From a virus, in the IMG/VR virus record IMGVR_UViG_3300022074_000250, positions 1 through 29,967 of that record: DNA of 29,967 nt; one strand, written 5' to 3'. Shown piece by piece: positions 1 through 8,205 of the stretch. The translations under genes were made by a program, and so were the position numbers. A model generated the notes under the pieces. The model did not search any database and was not told the origin of the DNA. It worked only from the letters and a program-made list of their open reading frames with translations. Every line of letters begins with the position of its first letter. Position 1 is the stretch's first letter.

Positions 1-408
1 GGAGGATTCTCACCGGCTGAGTATGGGGGCTATATCCTAGTGAAGGACTACCACATCCACTCCTTGAGACTGTCAGCTTACAGGCACATGAGTGGCTTGG
101 AGATGCAGGTTCAAGCTCTGGATGGCGTCGATGACTTCGTGGACATAGGCAATGTATGTATAGAATTACCATCCAAGAGAGCATCCGTTTCCTTTGACTT
201 GGAGAGGATAGTTGGCACGAAGACCAGCGAAGAAAACCAGTGGGAAGCCATCCCTGATGAGACATGCATAGTAATTGACGTGGCCTCTCCATTCCTAGAC
301 AGGAGGACCGGATTACTCAGTGAGCCTGTGTTCATGAGGATAAACCATGACAGCGGTCTCAGTGACATTACTCAATACGTGGATTTGGTGGGGTCGGATG
401 CAGACTGA
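1..408 (+). CDS. Hypothetical protein, 5' end outside the window
   Basis: The frame is open from base 1 to the TGA at 406-408, so the gene probably starts upstream of the window. The first in-window start codon is a GTG at 40, but no well-placed Shine-Dalgarno (SD) site precedes it. The visible product (about 135 residues) is soluble and acidic, with no membrane segment or recognisable catalytic motif. Its 3' end overlaps the next gene by 11 bases, which fits a shared transcription unit. I do not recognise the family. It precedes the replication block and probably belongs to another plus-strand unit that begins to the left. Confidence 0.55.
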   Translation, partial: GGFSPAEYGGYILVKDYHIHSLRLSAYRHMSGLEMQVQALDGVDDFVDIGNVCIELPSKRASVSFDLERIVGTKTSEENQWEAIPDETCIVIDVASPFLDRRTGLLSEPVFMRINHDSGLSDITQYVDLVGSDAD

Positions 409-643
409 TGACAGAAGGGAGGAATGGATGGGGCTGGGGATACTCCTCTCCGAGATTAGGTTCGGTGTGTGGCTCGAGAACAGGAGCGATTCTAAGCTCG
501 GTATGAGAGTGAGGAGAAAAATAAGCTGGCGGTCCCTGTTCAACTCTGGCACAATGGCTCAACAGGCGTGTGTAGAGGCGTTTCTATCCCCGTTCGATAT
601 GGAGCTCAAGGAGAGCTACAGTAGCAGGGATGACGTGTTCTAG
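398..643 (+). CDS. Small hypothetical protein ending at an amber codon
   Basis: This 81-residue ORF starts at ATG 398, behind a GGTGGGG-type ribosome site at about 388-394, and overlaps the preceding gene. The frame stays open further upstream, but this ATG has the best ribosome site. The protein is basic in its middle part (MRVRRKISWR) with no known domain. It ends at TAG 641-643, and the same frame continues open for a further 62 sense codons to TGA 830-832. It may therefore be the first part of a 144-codon gene interrupted by one stop. Function unknown. Confidence 0.5.
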   Translation: MQTDDRREEWMGLGILLSEIRFGVWLENRSDSKLGMRVRRKISWRSLFNSGTMAQQACVEAFLSPFDMELKESYSSRDDVF

Positions 644-646
644 TGG

Positions 647-832
647 TTGTTGATACTCAGCAAGCTGGATGGCATGTACGAATTGTCGCATGCCATCACG
701 GACTCATCCGGTCTCCACATGATGAGGTGGGTGACCGAAAATCCACTGCCCCGTGACTGGGACGACTTCTTGGTGTGGGTGGACTCATACGATAGCGAAA
801 TAGATATGATTGGGCACGACTTTTCTGTTTGA
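647..832 (+). CDS. Small hypothetical ORF, in frame after an amber stop
   Basis: This is the in-frame continuation of the previous ORF after TAG 641-643. A TTG at 647 could start it, or an ATG at 674 giving about 52 residues, but neither has a convincing ribosome site. That favours a single interrupted or read-through gene over two independent ones. The product is acidic and Trp/Asp-rich (PRDWDDFLVWVDSYDSE) with no motif I recognise. Its TGA stop at 830-832 is the first three bases of the conserved promoter module that precedes the clamp-loader gene. Confidence 0.4.
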   Translation: MLILSKLDGMYELSHAITDSSGLHMMRWVTENPLPRDWDDFLVWVDSYDSEIDMIGHDFSV

Positions 833-861
833 CTATATAAACAGAGGTTGGAGGAGGAACT
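830..861 (+). promoter_or_regulatory. TATA-box promoter module, copy 1 (clamp-loader/polymerase unit)
   Basis: TGACTATATAAACA begins at 830 and its TGA is the stop codon of the upstream ORF. TATATAAA at 834-841 matches an archaeal TATA box. The ATG of the clamp-loader gene lies 28 bases after the first T of the box. With usual archaeal TATA-to-start spacing, transcription would begin at or next to the ATG. A GGAGGAGG SD-like tract at 851-857 lies between box and ATG. Two other copies have identical spacing (7557 and 11525). Confidence 0.75.
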
Positions 862-1788
862 ATGGAAGAATACACTGCTTCACCGACCGACATGGAAGAC
901 ATGGTAGGTCTGGAGAAACTGAAGATTGACTTGAACTCTTGGCAGAGTCAACAGACGCAGATGCCTAGTGCTCTGCTGTTCCATGGACCAGTCGGCACTG
1001 GCAAAAGCACATCGGCTCACCTGATAGGCAAGGCGTTACTGGGAGAGCACTATGATGCCAACTTCATCGAGACGAATGGCTCGGACGACAGGGGAATCAA
1101 CTACGTGAGGGATGAGCTGAAGCAGATAATGCGAACTAAGGCTATAGGAGCTAAGCTGAAGATTATACTACTCGATGAGGCTGACGGCCTGACTGCAACG
1201 GCTCAAGATGCCATGAGGAGGATGATGGAGACATACTCATCCAACAACCTGCTGATTCTCACCTGTAACGACATCAGCAAGATAAAGCCAGCCATCAAGT
1301 CCAGATGCGCGGTCTATGGTTTTCCTCCCGTCGATGCCTTCCAAGGTGCGAATAGGCTAGCTGAGGCATATGGGCTGGATGACGTTGCCCCACTGGTGAA
1401 GCTAATACAACTCAACAACGGTGACATGCGCCAGTCAATGATATTCTTGAACTCGGCAGGGCCTGACTATGAGAATAGAATCAATGACCTAGAGGCATCA
1501 ATGGACAACAGCGTACAGCATGTGTTAGCCGATGACTGGCTCAACCTGAGAAGGAGCTTTCACGAGCAACTGAGGATGGGTAGAGGATTACAGGCCATAC
1601 TAACCAATTTCTACAATAACATGCAGGAGCACTTCGACGATGAGGACAACGTCGACTCCATGAATGATATAATGGTCGCTTATGGCGACGTTCTGGTCCA
1701 CAAGCATACGTGGATTGGCAATCACTATTCCTACCTAGATTACTTGGTGGCGAAAATGAGAAAGGAAGTGAAAATGAATGATGAATAA
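862..1788 (+). CDS. rfcS: Replication factor C small-subunit-like clamp loader ATPase
   Basis: This AAA+ ATPase would load the sliding clamp onto primer-template DNA. Walker A is at residues 42-50 (GPVGTGKST), Walker B at 103-108 (LLDEAD), sensor 1 at about 131-137 (LILTCND) and the clamp-loader SRC signature at 147-149. All are placed as in archaeal and eukaryotic RFC small subunits. Length (308 aa) is close to family size (about 320). No RFC large subunit is visible in the window, so the complex may be homomeric, use the host large subunit, or have a partner elsewhere. It is the first gene of the first promoter-defined unit, which also carries the clamp and polymerase. The final codons overlap the next gene. 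Confidence 0.92.
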   Translation: MEEYTASPTDMEDMVGLEKLKIDLNSWQSQQTQMPSALLFHGPVGTGKSTSAHLIGKALLGEHYDANFIETNGSDDRGINYVRDELKQIMRTKAIGAKLKIILLDEADGLTATAQDAMRRMMETYSSNNLLILTCNDISKIKPAIKSRCAVYGFPPVDAFQGANRLAEAYGLDDVAPLVKLIQLNNGDMRQSMIFLNSAGPDYENRINDLEASMDNSVQHVLADDWLNLRRSFHEQLRMGRGLQAILTNFYNNMQEHFDDEDNVDSMNDIMVAYGDVLVHKHTWIGNHYSYLDYLVAKMRKEVKMNDE

Positions 1789-3151
1789 CAAAGATGAGAA
1801 AGACATGCAGAATGGTGAAGGGAACATGAATCCCTTCAATGCTATGAGGAAGCAGGAGGATTGGCCTAAAGCGGTCATGGACCGCTTCGCCATGGTATCG
1901 GAGAGAACCGGTGAGAGCGTACAGAAGATATCTGATGCCTTCATCGAGCATATCGCCAAGCAGTGGGGATGTACTGATTGGAAGGCAGAGGACGAGGACG
2001 TGTTGGTAGACTGGGCTGAGGGAATGCTCATTGAGGACCGAAGCAGTAACGTTAGCGGTAGAGGTGGAGAGACGACCACCTTCGTAGGTCAGTGGCTTGG
2101 TGTGGAAGGCATCGAGAGAGACAGGGCCGCGAACCTCAAGAGATACGCAGAGGAAGCATGGGAGGAGAATCCCAATGACGCTATATCCAGCGGAAGGGTT
2201 GGACACTACTTCAAGGAAGATGGTCTATGGAGCATCAACACAGCTAACGGAGTCGTTGCTACGAATGAACTCATAGGAGAGCCTCCATCACTCGGCTTCA
2301 GGTACAAGGATGAATACCTCTGCTTGATATCGAAAGCAGGAAGGCCATACCCATCAACTAGAATCGGCAGATACTACAAGTTCCTAGGCAATGAGAAGTC
2401 GGCTTACTTCCAAGGGGATGGGCCGATGCTATGGCGTGTTGACCTGACTGGTGATAACAAGGACTTGAACATAGACGTGGGTGTGCCTGTTTCCATACAG
2501 GTCAAACTACCTACCTCCAACTCCCCGGCGTTTCAGGACGTACTATCGACGAACTACGACTTCCCGGACAACATGGTGTACACCGATGAGTGGTGCCCCG
2601 AGAATCTGAGGCACAAGCTCGACCCGTTCAAGCTCTGGACAGATTCAGAGACAGTGGAAGAGAGAAGCAGAGTCATAGTCACTCAGCTAGACAAGCTGGA
2701 GGAGGCGTTTGAGATGCACAAGAGAGAGTGGATGGGTAATCAAGGCATGGTTGCCACAGGGCCTGACATTCTAGTCAGAGCTCAGGTAACCCGGATGAAC
2801 ACAGAAGGTCGAGAATTCCAGAGAGATGATGGGGACAGTTGGAAGAGCTATAGCCTATTCCTCTCCAGTCTCTCCTTGCAGAACAGACACGACGGCAACA
2901 GAGCTGAGGTAGCCGGATGGATTGACGAGGCTGTACATGACTTAGCCCACCCATTCCACTTCAGGGATGTTGATGACGAGCTGTGGGGATATGGTCAGAG
3001 GACAGGCGTCATGATTCATGGCAGACTCAAGATGAAGCAAGACCAAGGGGAGAGCGTTCCATCGATTACAGTATATGGCGTCTACACGGATGCCAAGAAG
3101 GCATGGAGGCAGGCCGGTGGAGGGGACACCGGGTCTGACCAGTTCAATTAG
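1778..3151 (+). CDS. Hypothetical replication protein, candidate ssDNA-binding protein
   Basis: This 457-residue protein starts at ATG 1778 (or 1781) inside the end of the clamp-loader gene, with GGAAGTG as a plausible ribosome site. It has an acidic, methionine-rich N-terminus, then a helical region, then a long mixed central part (about residues 145-260) with alternating hydrophobic residues and aromatics. The tail is Gly/Asp-rich with an FN end, reminiscent of acidic SSB/RPA tails but not diagnostic. No ATPase or nuclease motif is seen. Its place between clamp loader and clamp, and the known presence of RPA-type proteins in magrovirus-like replication modules, make an OB-fold ssDNA-binding role an inference only. 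It could instead be a replisome scaffold. Confidence 0.6.
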   Translation: MMNNKDEKDMQNGEGNMNPFNAMRKQEDWPKAVMDRFAMVSERTGESVQKISDAFIEHIAKQWGCTDWKAEDEDVLVDWAEGMLIEDRSSNVSGRGGETTTFVGQWLGVEGIERDRAANLKRYAEEAWEENPNDAISSGRVGHYFKEDGLWSINTANGVVATNELIGEPPSLGFRYKDEYLCLISKAGRPYPSTRIGRYYKFLGNEKSAYFQGDGPMLWRVDLTGDNKDLNIDVGVPVSIQVKLPTSNSPAFQDVLSTNYDFPDNMVYTDEWCPENLRHKLDPFKLWTDSETVEERSRVIVTQLDKLEEAFEMHKREWMGNQGMVATGPDILVRAQVTRMNTEGREFQRDDGDSWKSYSLFLSSLSLQNRHDGNRAEVAGWIDEAVHDLAHPFHFRDVDDELWGYGQRTGVMIHGRLKMKQDQGESVPSITVYGVYTDAKKAWRQAGGGDTGSDQFN

Positions 3152-3162
3152 GAGATGAGAAG

Positions 3163-3435
3163 ATGAACAAGACGAAGAAACAAATAGAGAACGAGCTAGA
3201 GCAAGCGAACGCTGAGATAGATAGGCTGAAAGAGGGTTACAACAACCTTATGGTTAGTGCACAGGATATACAGAAATTGGCTAACAATAGGTTAGTGTCA
3301 ATCAGACTGTTGGAGACTTTTGTGAACACAGTCAGGTCTGCAACTGACCAGTTGCTAAACGACATGATGGAACTAGGCCTCGTTCAGCGACAAGCCCCTG
3401 AGGATGGGGTTCAGGCTGACGGGGGCGAGCAGTGA
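3163..3435 (+). CDS. Small coiled-coil protein
   Basis: This 90-residue protein starts at ATG 3163, with GGAGATGAG just upstream. Residues 3-30 form a strongly charged heptad-like helix (KKQIENELEQANAEIDRLKE), followed by a second helical stretch to about residue 70 and an acidic, Gly-rich tail. It probably oligomerises. Its stop codon (3433-3435) shares the A with the start of the next gene (TGATG), so the two are likely translationally coupled. Function unknown; a structural partner of the adjacent ATPase is possible but unsupported by any motif. Confidence 0.65.
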   Translation: MNKTKKQIENELEQANAEIDRLKEGYNNLMVSAQDIQKLANNRLVSIRLLETFVNTVRSATDQLLNDMMELGLVQRQAPEDGVQADGGEQ

Positions 3436-4394
3436 TGGCAGGATTCGGACAAGCAAAGGCTCTCGAGGGAGCTATCACACCAATGCAGCAACAGACCACC
3501 AACGACCCCTTGAAGAACATCAGGGCTGAGATGAGCGATGTGAACTCTAACAAGCCGAAGACCCACATATTCATGGCAGTGGTCGGAAAGGAGAATACAG
3601 GCAAGAGCGCCATCATCTTCGACTACTATCAGAAGTACTGCAATGATTTTGCTAGTGAGCCCAATAACGATGGCATGGAGCCAAAGAAGTTCTGGGTCAT
3701 AGACTTCGACTCAGGCGGTTCAGCTACCAAGTCGGCTTACTACTCGGAGAACAAGAACATCAAGTGCTGGGAGCCATGGGTGTACATGGAAGGCGGTAGA
3801 AGCGCTTACAACTACCCAGACACGCATGACAGGGTCATTAACATCATGAAAGTGGCTCTTGAGGAGGCAGACAACCTATGGGGCGTCTTAATCAGCGGAA
3901 TCGACCAGTGGGACAGCGTGGCTACTAATTGTATGCGTATCGCTGACTTAGGGTTGTCCAAGGACGGTATAGAGGCTGCTGACAACAGAGGAGCAGGGGA
4001 TAACACCCGCGTCCAATCCCAATGGGACTGGGCCGTAAGGGTCGCTAGGTTCCACCAGCTCACTGCCATGTGCAGAGCTTTGGTGAAGAGGGGCACGAGA
4101 GTATTCTGGGAGACTCACATGAAGGACGTCTACAAGGACGGGAAGGTATCGAAGACCGATGGTGCCCCGGCTTGGGAGAAGAGCAGTGCTGGGTATATGT
4201 ACCAGATAGTGCACTGTCGTAGGGAAGTGTCCACTGATGACGAGGGCGAGATGACTGGTGAGAAGTACACAGCGACATTCACCAAGAGCAAGACCGACTC
4301 GACTCTACAGGGACAGAGAGTAACGACTCTAGTCACACAGCATGGGAAGCCTCCCAAGTTCATGGGTCTGCCCGAGCTATCAAGGTTAGAGTGA
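3435..4394 (+). CDS. RecA-fold P-loop ATPase, Sak4/AAA_24-like
   Basis: This ATPase is probably involved in recombination or in handling single-stranded DNA during replication. Walker A is at residues 51-58 (GKENTGKS), preceded by a hydrophobic strand (HIFMAVV). A strand ending in an acidic pair (FWVIDFDSGG, 86-95) follows, and a further strand ends with an Asp at about residues 151-160 (VLISGIDQWD), the likely Walker B. ETHMKD near 225 could be the RecA-like sensing element. Architecture and 319-residue length fit the phage Sak4 / AAA_24 nucleotide-binding family rather than full RadA, since no N-terminal helix-hairpin-helix is present. ATG 3435 is preferred over the overlapping GTG 3432. 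Confidence 0.75.
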   Translation: MAGFGQAKALEGAITPMQQQTTNDPLKNIRAEMSDVNSNKPKTHIFMAVVGKENTGKSAIIFDYYQKYCNDFASEPNNDGMEPKKFWVIDFDSGGSATKSAYYSENKNIKCWEPWVYMEGGRSAYNYPDTHDRVINIMKVALEEADNLWGVLISGIDQWDSVATNCMRIADLGLSKDGIEAADNRGAGDNTRVQSQWDWAVRVARFHQLTAMCRALVKRGTRVFWETHMKDVYKDGKVSKTDGAPAWEKSSAGYMYQIVHCRREVSTDDEGEMTGEKYTATFTKSKTDSTLQGQRVTTLVTQHGKPPKFMGLPELSRLE

Positions 4395-4398
4395 TTAC

Positions 4399-5160
4399 AT
4401 GGCTCGGATTACCCTCCCCAAGAGAGAGTGGCAGAAGCACTTGGGACAGTTTCAGGGCAACGTCAATGACCTATCCCTGATTATCTACGACAACCCAGTG
4501 TGTCTGGGTTATGCTGTGGCATACCAGACATACTTCTACAAGATGTTCCAACAGTATCCGGGCGTCAAAGTAAAGCCGGGGAGGATAAACATAAGCGATT
4601 TGTCCAAAGTCAACTCGTTTCTGAAGAAGTGCGATGGCGATGTGACTATCAGACAGGCAGATGGCGGGAAGACTCTCTACATCATCAATGGCAATCTGAA
4701 AATGACCCTACCCATCATGGATATACTGAGTGATAAGATTGTGACTAACTACGAGAAGCTGATAGAGACAGCGGTAGAGGACGACTGGCAAACCTTTGGG
4801 GGTAACGTGCATGAGCTATCGGCTACGACCAAGCTAACGGAAGTCCTCAGATTATCTGGGCTGACAAACCTAGTGAACAAGAACTCTGATTATGTTATCA
4901 GCGCCAACCAATCCGAGATATCGGTATCGGTAGGTAAGCAACACGACACCAGAATGTTCGCAGTTAGTAAGCTAGAGGACGCAGACGGGCCCAACCACAC
5001 CCTCGAGGCTAGTTTCGGACCTTGGCTACTACCGTGCTTATCACTAGTGGATGCCAATATGAAATCCAAGATACACTTCGGAGACCAGTGCGCTATTGTA
5101 ATCAGACAGACCAATGAGAGCGTGCAGAGACTGTTAATTATAGTAGACCAACAGATGTGA
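4399..5160 (+). CDS. pcn: PCNA-like sliding clamp (divergent)
   Basis: The protein is 253 residues, close to the 245-260 of archaeal PCNA. It has the alternating beta-strand pattern of a two-domain clamp and a C-terminal strand (RLLIIVDQQM) in the place where PCNA ends. It lies directly before the B-family polymerase gene (GTGA overlap, 5157-5160) and in the same unit as the clamp loader. Clamps carry no catalytic motif, so the call rests on length, strand pattern and context and is less certain than for its neighbours. If correct, it would ring the viral DNA and tether PolB and perhaps the ERCC4 and Cas4-like nucleases. Confidence 0.6.
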   Translation: MARITLPKREWQKHLGQFQGNVNDLSLIIYDNPVCLGYAVAYQTYFYKMFQQYPGVKVKPGRINISDLSKVNSFLKKCDGDVTIRQADGGKTLYIINGNLKMTLPIMDILSDKIVTNYEKLIETAVEDDWQTFGGNVHELSATTKLTEVLRLSGLTNLVNKNSDYVISANQSEISVSVGKQHDTRMFAVSKLEDADGPNHTLEASFGPWLLPCLSLVDANMKSKIHFGDQCAIVIRQTNESVQRLLIIVDQQM

Positions 5161-7559
5161 TTCTCGTGATTGTCGACTACTATTACCCTAATAACGAATG
5201 GGAAGGAGTCGGCAGACCATCGATATACACTAGGTACAGGGGGAAGGACGGAGATTTGGCGGTTCATACAATAGATGCCAATGACGAAGACCCCTCCTAC
5301 ATACCCCCTCATTGCTGGATTCCACAGAACACAAATCACAGGAGACTCAGCAGAGTCACAGCCAGATACCCCGGCACCAGAGTCAGGGATACGATAGAGG
5401 CTACCGGTATAGTCGCTAGCAGATTCAATACGAGAGTCAAGCTACACAGGCTAGACTTAGCCAACCCATCGGATATTCATGACATCAAGAGGGAGTTACA
5501 GACCTATGAGGGAGACATCACTTACGAGGAGCAGGTCATGAGGCATCTGTACCCAGTAGCGGATGACATCCCCGACTTCCATCCAAGGATATGGTACTTC
5601 GATATGGAGTGGCAGCCCGATGGGACGATGAATGAGAAAGAGATTACGATGATAGCCATTGACGATACTCTCGCAGAACACCCAGTGGTATTCGCTTGGA
5701 GGCACAATCAGGAGTTTCAAGTGGACTTCATCGAGAAGGAGGGCGGGTACATGCGTTACCTATTCCCTAGTGAGGAGGAGATGCTGGTCGCTATGTTGGG
5801 CCACCTACACGAATGCGACCCAGACATATTGGTTGCTCATGCACTGCTGTGGGCAGACCTACCGAAGCTAATTGAGAGACTCGATGTACATGGTAAGGGC
5901 GACGAGCTCAGCCCCTTGCATCAGGTCATGAGGAAGGGCAAGAAGGGATATCGTGAGAACTCACAGCCAATACTCGGTAGGCTAGTCTACGACACAGCAC
6001 AGGAGTGGTCCACTGGCGCTGGGTTGGAAGCCCTATGGCAGAAGAGCGGTAGAGGCCAATTCAGGAACAGGAAGCTAGCCACAATCGCTGAGGACATGGA
6101 GCTGGACAAGGAGTTCGGTGATGAGGGGGCCAAGATGGATGCGGACGTATTCACTTGGTGGTTGGATAACTTCGATGAGTTCGTCGACTACTGTCTACGT
6201 GATACTACTCTATTGAGAAGGGCATCCGAGAGAATCAACGTTATACCATACCATCTAGCCATGCAGAAGCACTGCGGTGTGCCCTTCAAAAGCACATGTA
6301 ACGTATCGAGATACTTTCGTGGGTTGATATCCAGAGCCACTGATTTGAAGGCCGTGACCACAAGGACAGCGACGAGACAGGACTACCAAGCGGCTACAGT
6401 CCCCGATACGGTGCCGGGCAGGCACGAGAACGTGGCTTGCATAGATTTCAAATCAATGTACCCCACTATCTTCGTCGATGCTAACCTATGTCTCACAACC
6501 AAGAAGAGCGCAGGCGGAGATGGTATCAGAAGCGTACCAAATGGCACTCATTGGAACACTAAAGAAATAGGCATCATACCTTCCATACTCAAGGGCATGC
6601 TCGAATTGCGAGCGAAGTACAAAAAACTACTCAAGGAAGCTAAGACTGAGGAGGAGAAGCTACAGTACGACATGATGCAAACAGCAGTCAAGGTAGCCAC
6701 GAATGCTACTTACGGATACGTATCGCAGAAGTCGGTGGCTGGAGGTTGGATTGACCCTGATATCGGCGCGACCATCACATATTACGGCAGGCAGTGCATT
6801 CGCACCTTGCTCGACAGAAGCGACGACGTGGGCTACACTGCATTAGCGGGCCACACAGACTCAGGTTACATTCAGATTCCATTTGATGATATTGAGGGAC
6901 ACTTAGACAACCTCAACTCCTACATTCAGAAGAAGTACGACTTACCGAACATGGAGATAGAGCTCGAGGCTTACTTCGACTACTGGCTCACTGCTGGCGT
7001 CAAGAACCAGAACTTCGGTATCATGGTTTGGCCACCGGAGAAGAAGGGGCACCTCAAGGTGACAGGATTCTCATTCAAAGCCTCAAGCGTCTCCCCCGTC
7101 ACTAAGGAGATGCAAGGTAGCATATTCCAAATGATAGGAACTGGCGCGGGCGAGGAAGAGGTCACTGAGTTCGTGAGACCGATAGCTCTGTCCGTGCTCA
7201 AAGGGGAGAGGAGTGCAGAGGAGCTAGCACCCTATGGCAGATGGGGGCAGGCCAAATACAAGAAGACCCCACCAATGGCTGCTAGAGCGGCAATGTATTA
7301 CAATCAACACATCAATCCTAAGGAGCCATTCAGAGTGGGTGATAGCCTACAGTGGCTATACGTTAAAGCCACACCTGAGGGTAAGCCTCACACTGCGGTA
7401 GTCGGCTTCCGAGATTTCGAGGAGATAGACGGATACCACATAGACTACGACCTCTGCGTCGAGAAATTCATTCGTAAGAAACTCACGAGAATATACGAGG
7501 CTTTGGAATGGGACGTGAGGAAGGCATCAGGGGAAGCTATGCCAAAAAGGTATTTTTGA
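5157..7559 (+). CDS. polB: Family B DNA polymerase with 3'-5' exonuclease domain
   Basis: This is the replicative polymerase, 800 residues, starting at GTG 5157 overlapping the clamp stop. Exo I is FDMEW (D149, E151); Exo III is YCLRD (Y345, D349). The Exo II region (AHALLWADLPKL, D234) keeps the Asp but lacks the usual Asn and the aromatic before Asp. Polymerase motif A is DFKSMYPT (D430), motif B is KVATNATYGY (512-521) and motif C is GHTDS (565-569), where the first Asp of the usual DTD is His566 while Asp568 is kept. No intein is seen. Length and motif order fit host-like or viral polymerases copying with RNA or DNA primers; a protein-primed type would usually be shorter with extra inserts. 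Confidence 0.95.
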   Translation: MILVIVDYYYPNNEWEGVGRPSIYTRYRGKDGDLAVHTIDANDEDPSYIPPHCWIPQNTNHRRLSRVTARYPGTRVRDTIEATGIVASRFNTRVKLHRLDLANPSDIHDIKRELQTYEGDITYEEQVMRHLYPVADDIPDFHPRIWYFDMEWQPDGTMNEKEITMIAIDDTLAEHPVVFAWRHNQEFQVDFIEKEGGYMRYLFPSEEEMLVAMLGHLHECDPDILVAHALLWADLPKLIERLDVHGKGDELSPLHQVMRKGKKGYRENSQPILGRLVYDTAQEWSTGAGLEALWQKSGRGQFRNRKLATIAEDMELDKEFGDEGAKMDADVFTWWLDNFDEFVDYCLRDTTLLRRASERINVIPYHLAMQKHCGVPFKSTCNVSRYFRGLISRATDLKAVTTRTATRQDYQAATVPDTVPGRHENVACIDFKSMYPTIFVDANLCLTTKKSAGGDGIRSVPNGTHWNTKEIGIIPSILKGMLELRAKYKKLLKEAKTEEEKLQYDMMQTAVKVATNATYGYVSQKSVAGGWIDPDIGATITYYGRQCIRTLLDRSDDVGYTALAGHTDSGYIQIPFDDIEGHLDNLNSYIQKKYDLPNMEIELEAYFDYWLTAGVKNQNFGIMVWPPEKKGHLKVTGFSFKASSVSPVTKEMQGSIFQMIGTGAGEEEVTEFVRPIALSVLKGERSAEELAPYGRWGQAKYKKTPPMAARAAMYYNQHINPKEPFRVGDSLQWLYVKATPEGKPHTAVVGFRDFEEIDGYHIDYDLCVEKFIRKKLTRIYEALEWDVRKASGEAMPKRYF

Positions 7560-7588
7560 CTATATAAACAAGGTATGGAGGAACGAGT
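7557..7588 (+). promoter_or_regulatory. TATA-box promoter module, copy 2
   Basis: TGACTATATAAACA begins at 7557. Its TGA is the stop codon of polB, and TATATAAA lies at 7561-7568. ATG 7589 is 28 bases after the first T, as in copy 1. Identity with copy 3 extends through AAGGTATGGAG. It heads the MazG-like/primase/nuclease unit. Confidence 0.78.
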
Positions 7589-7774
7589 ATGAGTAGAATA
7601 GAGGATGAGGTTTGTAAGAAGATACAATCCAGAGCTGAGGTAGGCAAGAAAAAGTATGGGGTAACTATGGAAACCGCACCACTATCCAAGCTAGAATGGC
7701 TCATACACGCTCAAGAGGAAGCAATGGACCTAGCGGTGTACCTACAGAAGCTCATTGAGATGGAGGGAGAGTAA
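7589..7774 (+). CDS. MazG-like (all-alpha NTP pyrophosphohydrolase) small protein
   Basis: This 61-residue helical protein contains KKYGVTM followed by LEWLIHAQEEAMDLAVYL (about 35-52). That matches the compact phage MazG-like proteins, with acidic residues E36, E43, E44 and D47 placed as metal ligands of the all-alpha NTP-PPase fold. Known members hydrolyse (d)NTPs or related nucleotides. It is shorter than a complete MazG domain (about 90-100 residues), so it probably works as an oligomer or is a minimal version. It is the first gene of the second promoter-defined unit. Confidence 0.65.
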   Translation: MSRIEDEVCKKIQSRAEVGKKKYGVTMETAPLSKLEWLIHAQEEAMDLAVYLQKLIEMEGE

Positions 7775-8083
7775 GTGAGTTATCGAAAATTATTCAATTA
7801 CATAATTGGTATGGGATTAGGTGGACTAGGTTTGTTCAACTCAAGTAAGTTAGAGATACGATATGAAACAAATAGCAACTTAGAGTTGCTCTATCAAAAT
7901 GGTATGATAATATCTAGCGTTATTATTGTGTATTTCTTCCTAGCCTTTTGGGTGGAGATGCTGATGATGCGGACTATGCGTAGGCGCAAAGCAATGCGTA
8001 AAACATTTTTTGTCGATGAAGAACCTCTAGCAATTAGTGACTTCGTAAAACCTCCTACAGAAAAAACGGAGGAAGATGAATGA
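7775..8083 (+). CDS. Small membrane protein, one or two transmembrane segments
   Basis: Starts at GTG 7775, directly after the upstream stop, with GGAGGGAGA as ribosome site. Residues 43-64 (IISSVIIVYFFLAFWVEM region) form a clear transmembrane helix followed by a strongly basic stretch (RRRKAMRK), so the C-terminal tail should be cytoplasmic. A weaker hydrophobic Gly-rich segment lies at about 7-21. The coding sequence is visibly richer in A+T than its neighbours, which may mark separate acquisition. No family recognised. A holin-like or membrane-anchoring role is possible but unsupported. Confidence 0.6.
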   Translation: MSYRKLFNYIIGMGLGGLGLFNSSKLEIRYETNSNLELLYQNGMIISSVIIVYFFLAFWVEMLMMRTMRRRKAMRKTFFVDEEPLAISDFVKPPTEKTEEDE

Positions 8084-8205
8084 TATCCAAGTGCGTTTGT
8101 GGCTGGCAAGGGCTGACTGATACCCTAATTCTCAAAGGCATTCCAATCTGTCCTATGTGCAACAGAGAGTTCTCACAGATGAGATGCGAGGGGTGTGGGG
8201 AATGA
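8080..8205 (+). CDS. Mini zinc-ribbon protein, 41 aa
   Basis: ATG 8080 overlaps the stop of the membrane-protein gene (ATGA), with GGAGGAAG just upstream. The 41-residue product has paired cysteines CVC, CPMC and CEGC, enough for a zinc ribbon or two small zinc knuckles. Its stop overlaps the start of the Cas4-like gene (ATGA at 8202-8205), so translation is probably coupled. It is one of several tiny Cys-rich proteins in this block. Binding partner unknown. Confidence 0.6.
   Translation: MISKCVCGWQGLTDTLILKGIPICPMCNREFSQMRCEGCGE

Noticed and set aside
398-832. Genome-wide amber recoding
   Set aside because: TAG ends other well-supported genes, so reassignment across the genome is unlikely; only local read-through or mutation remains possible.
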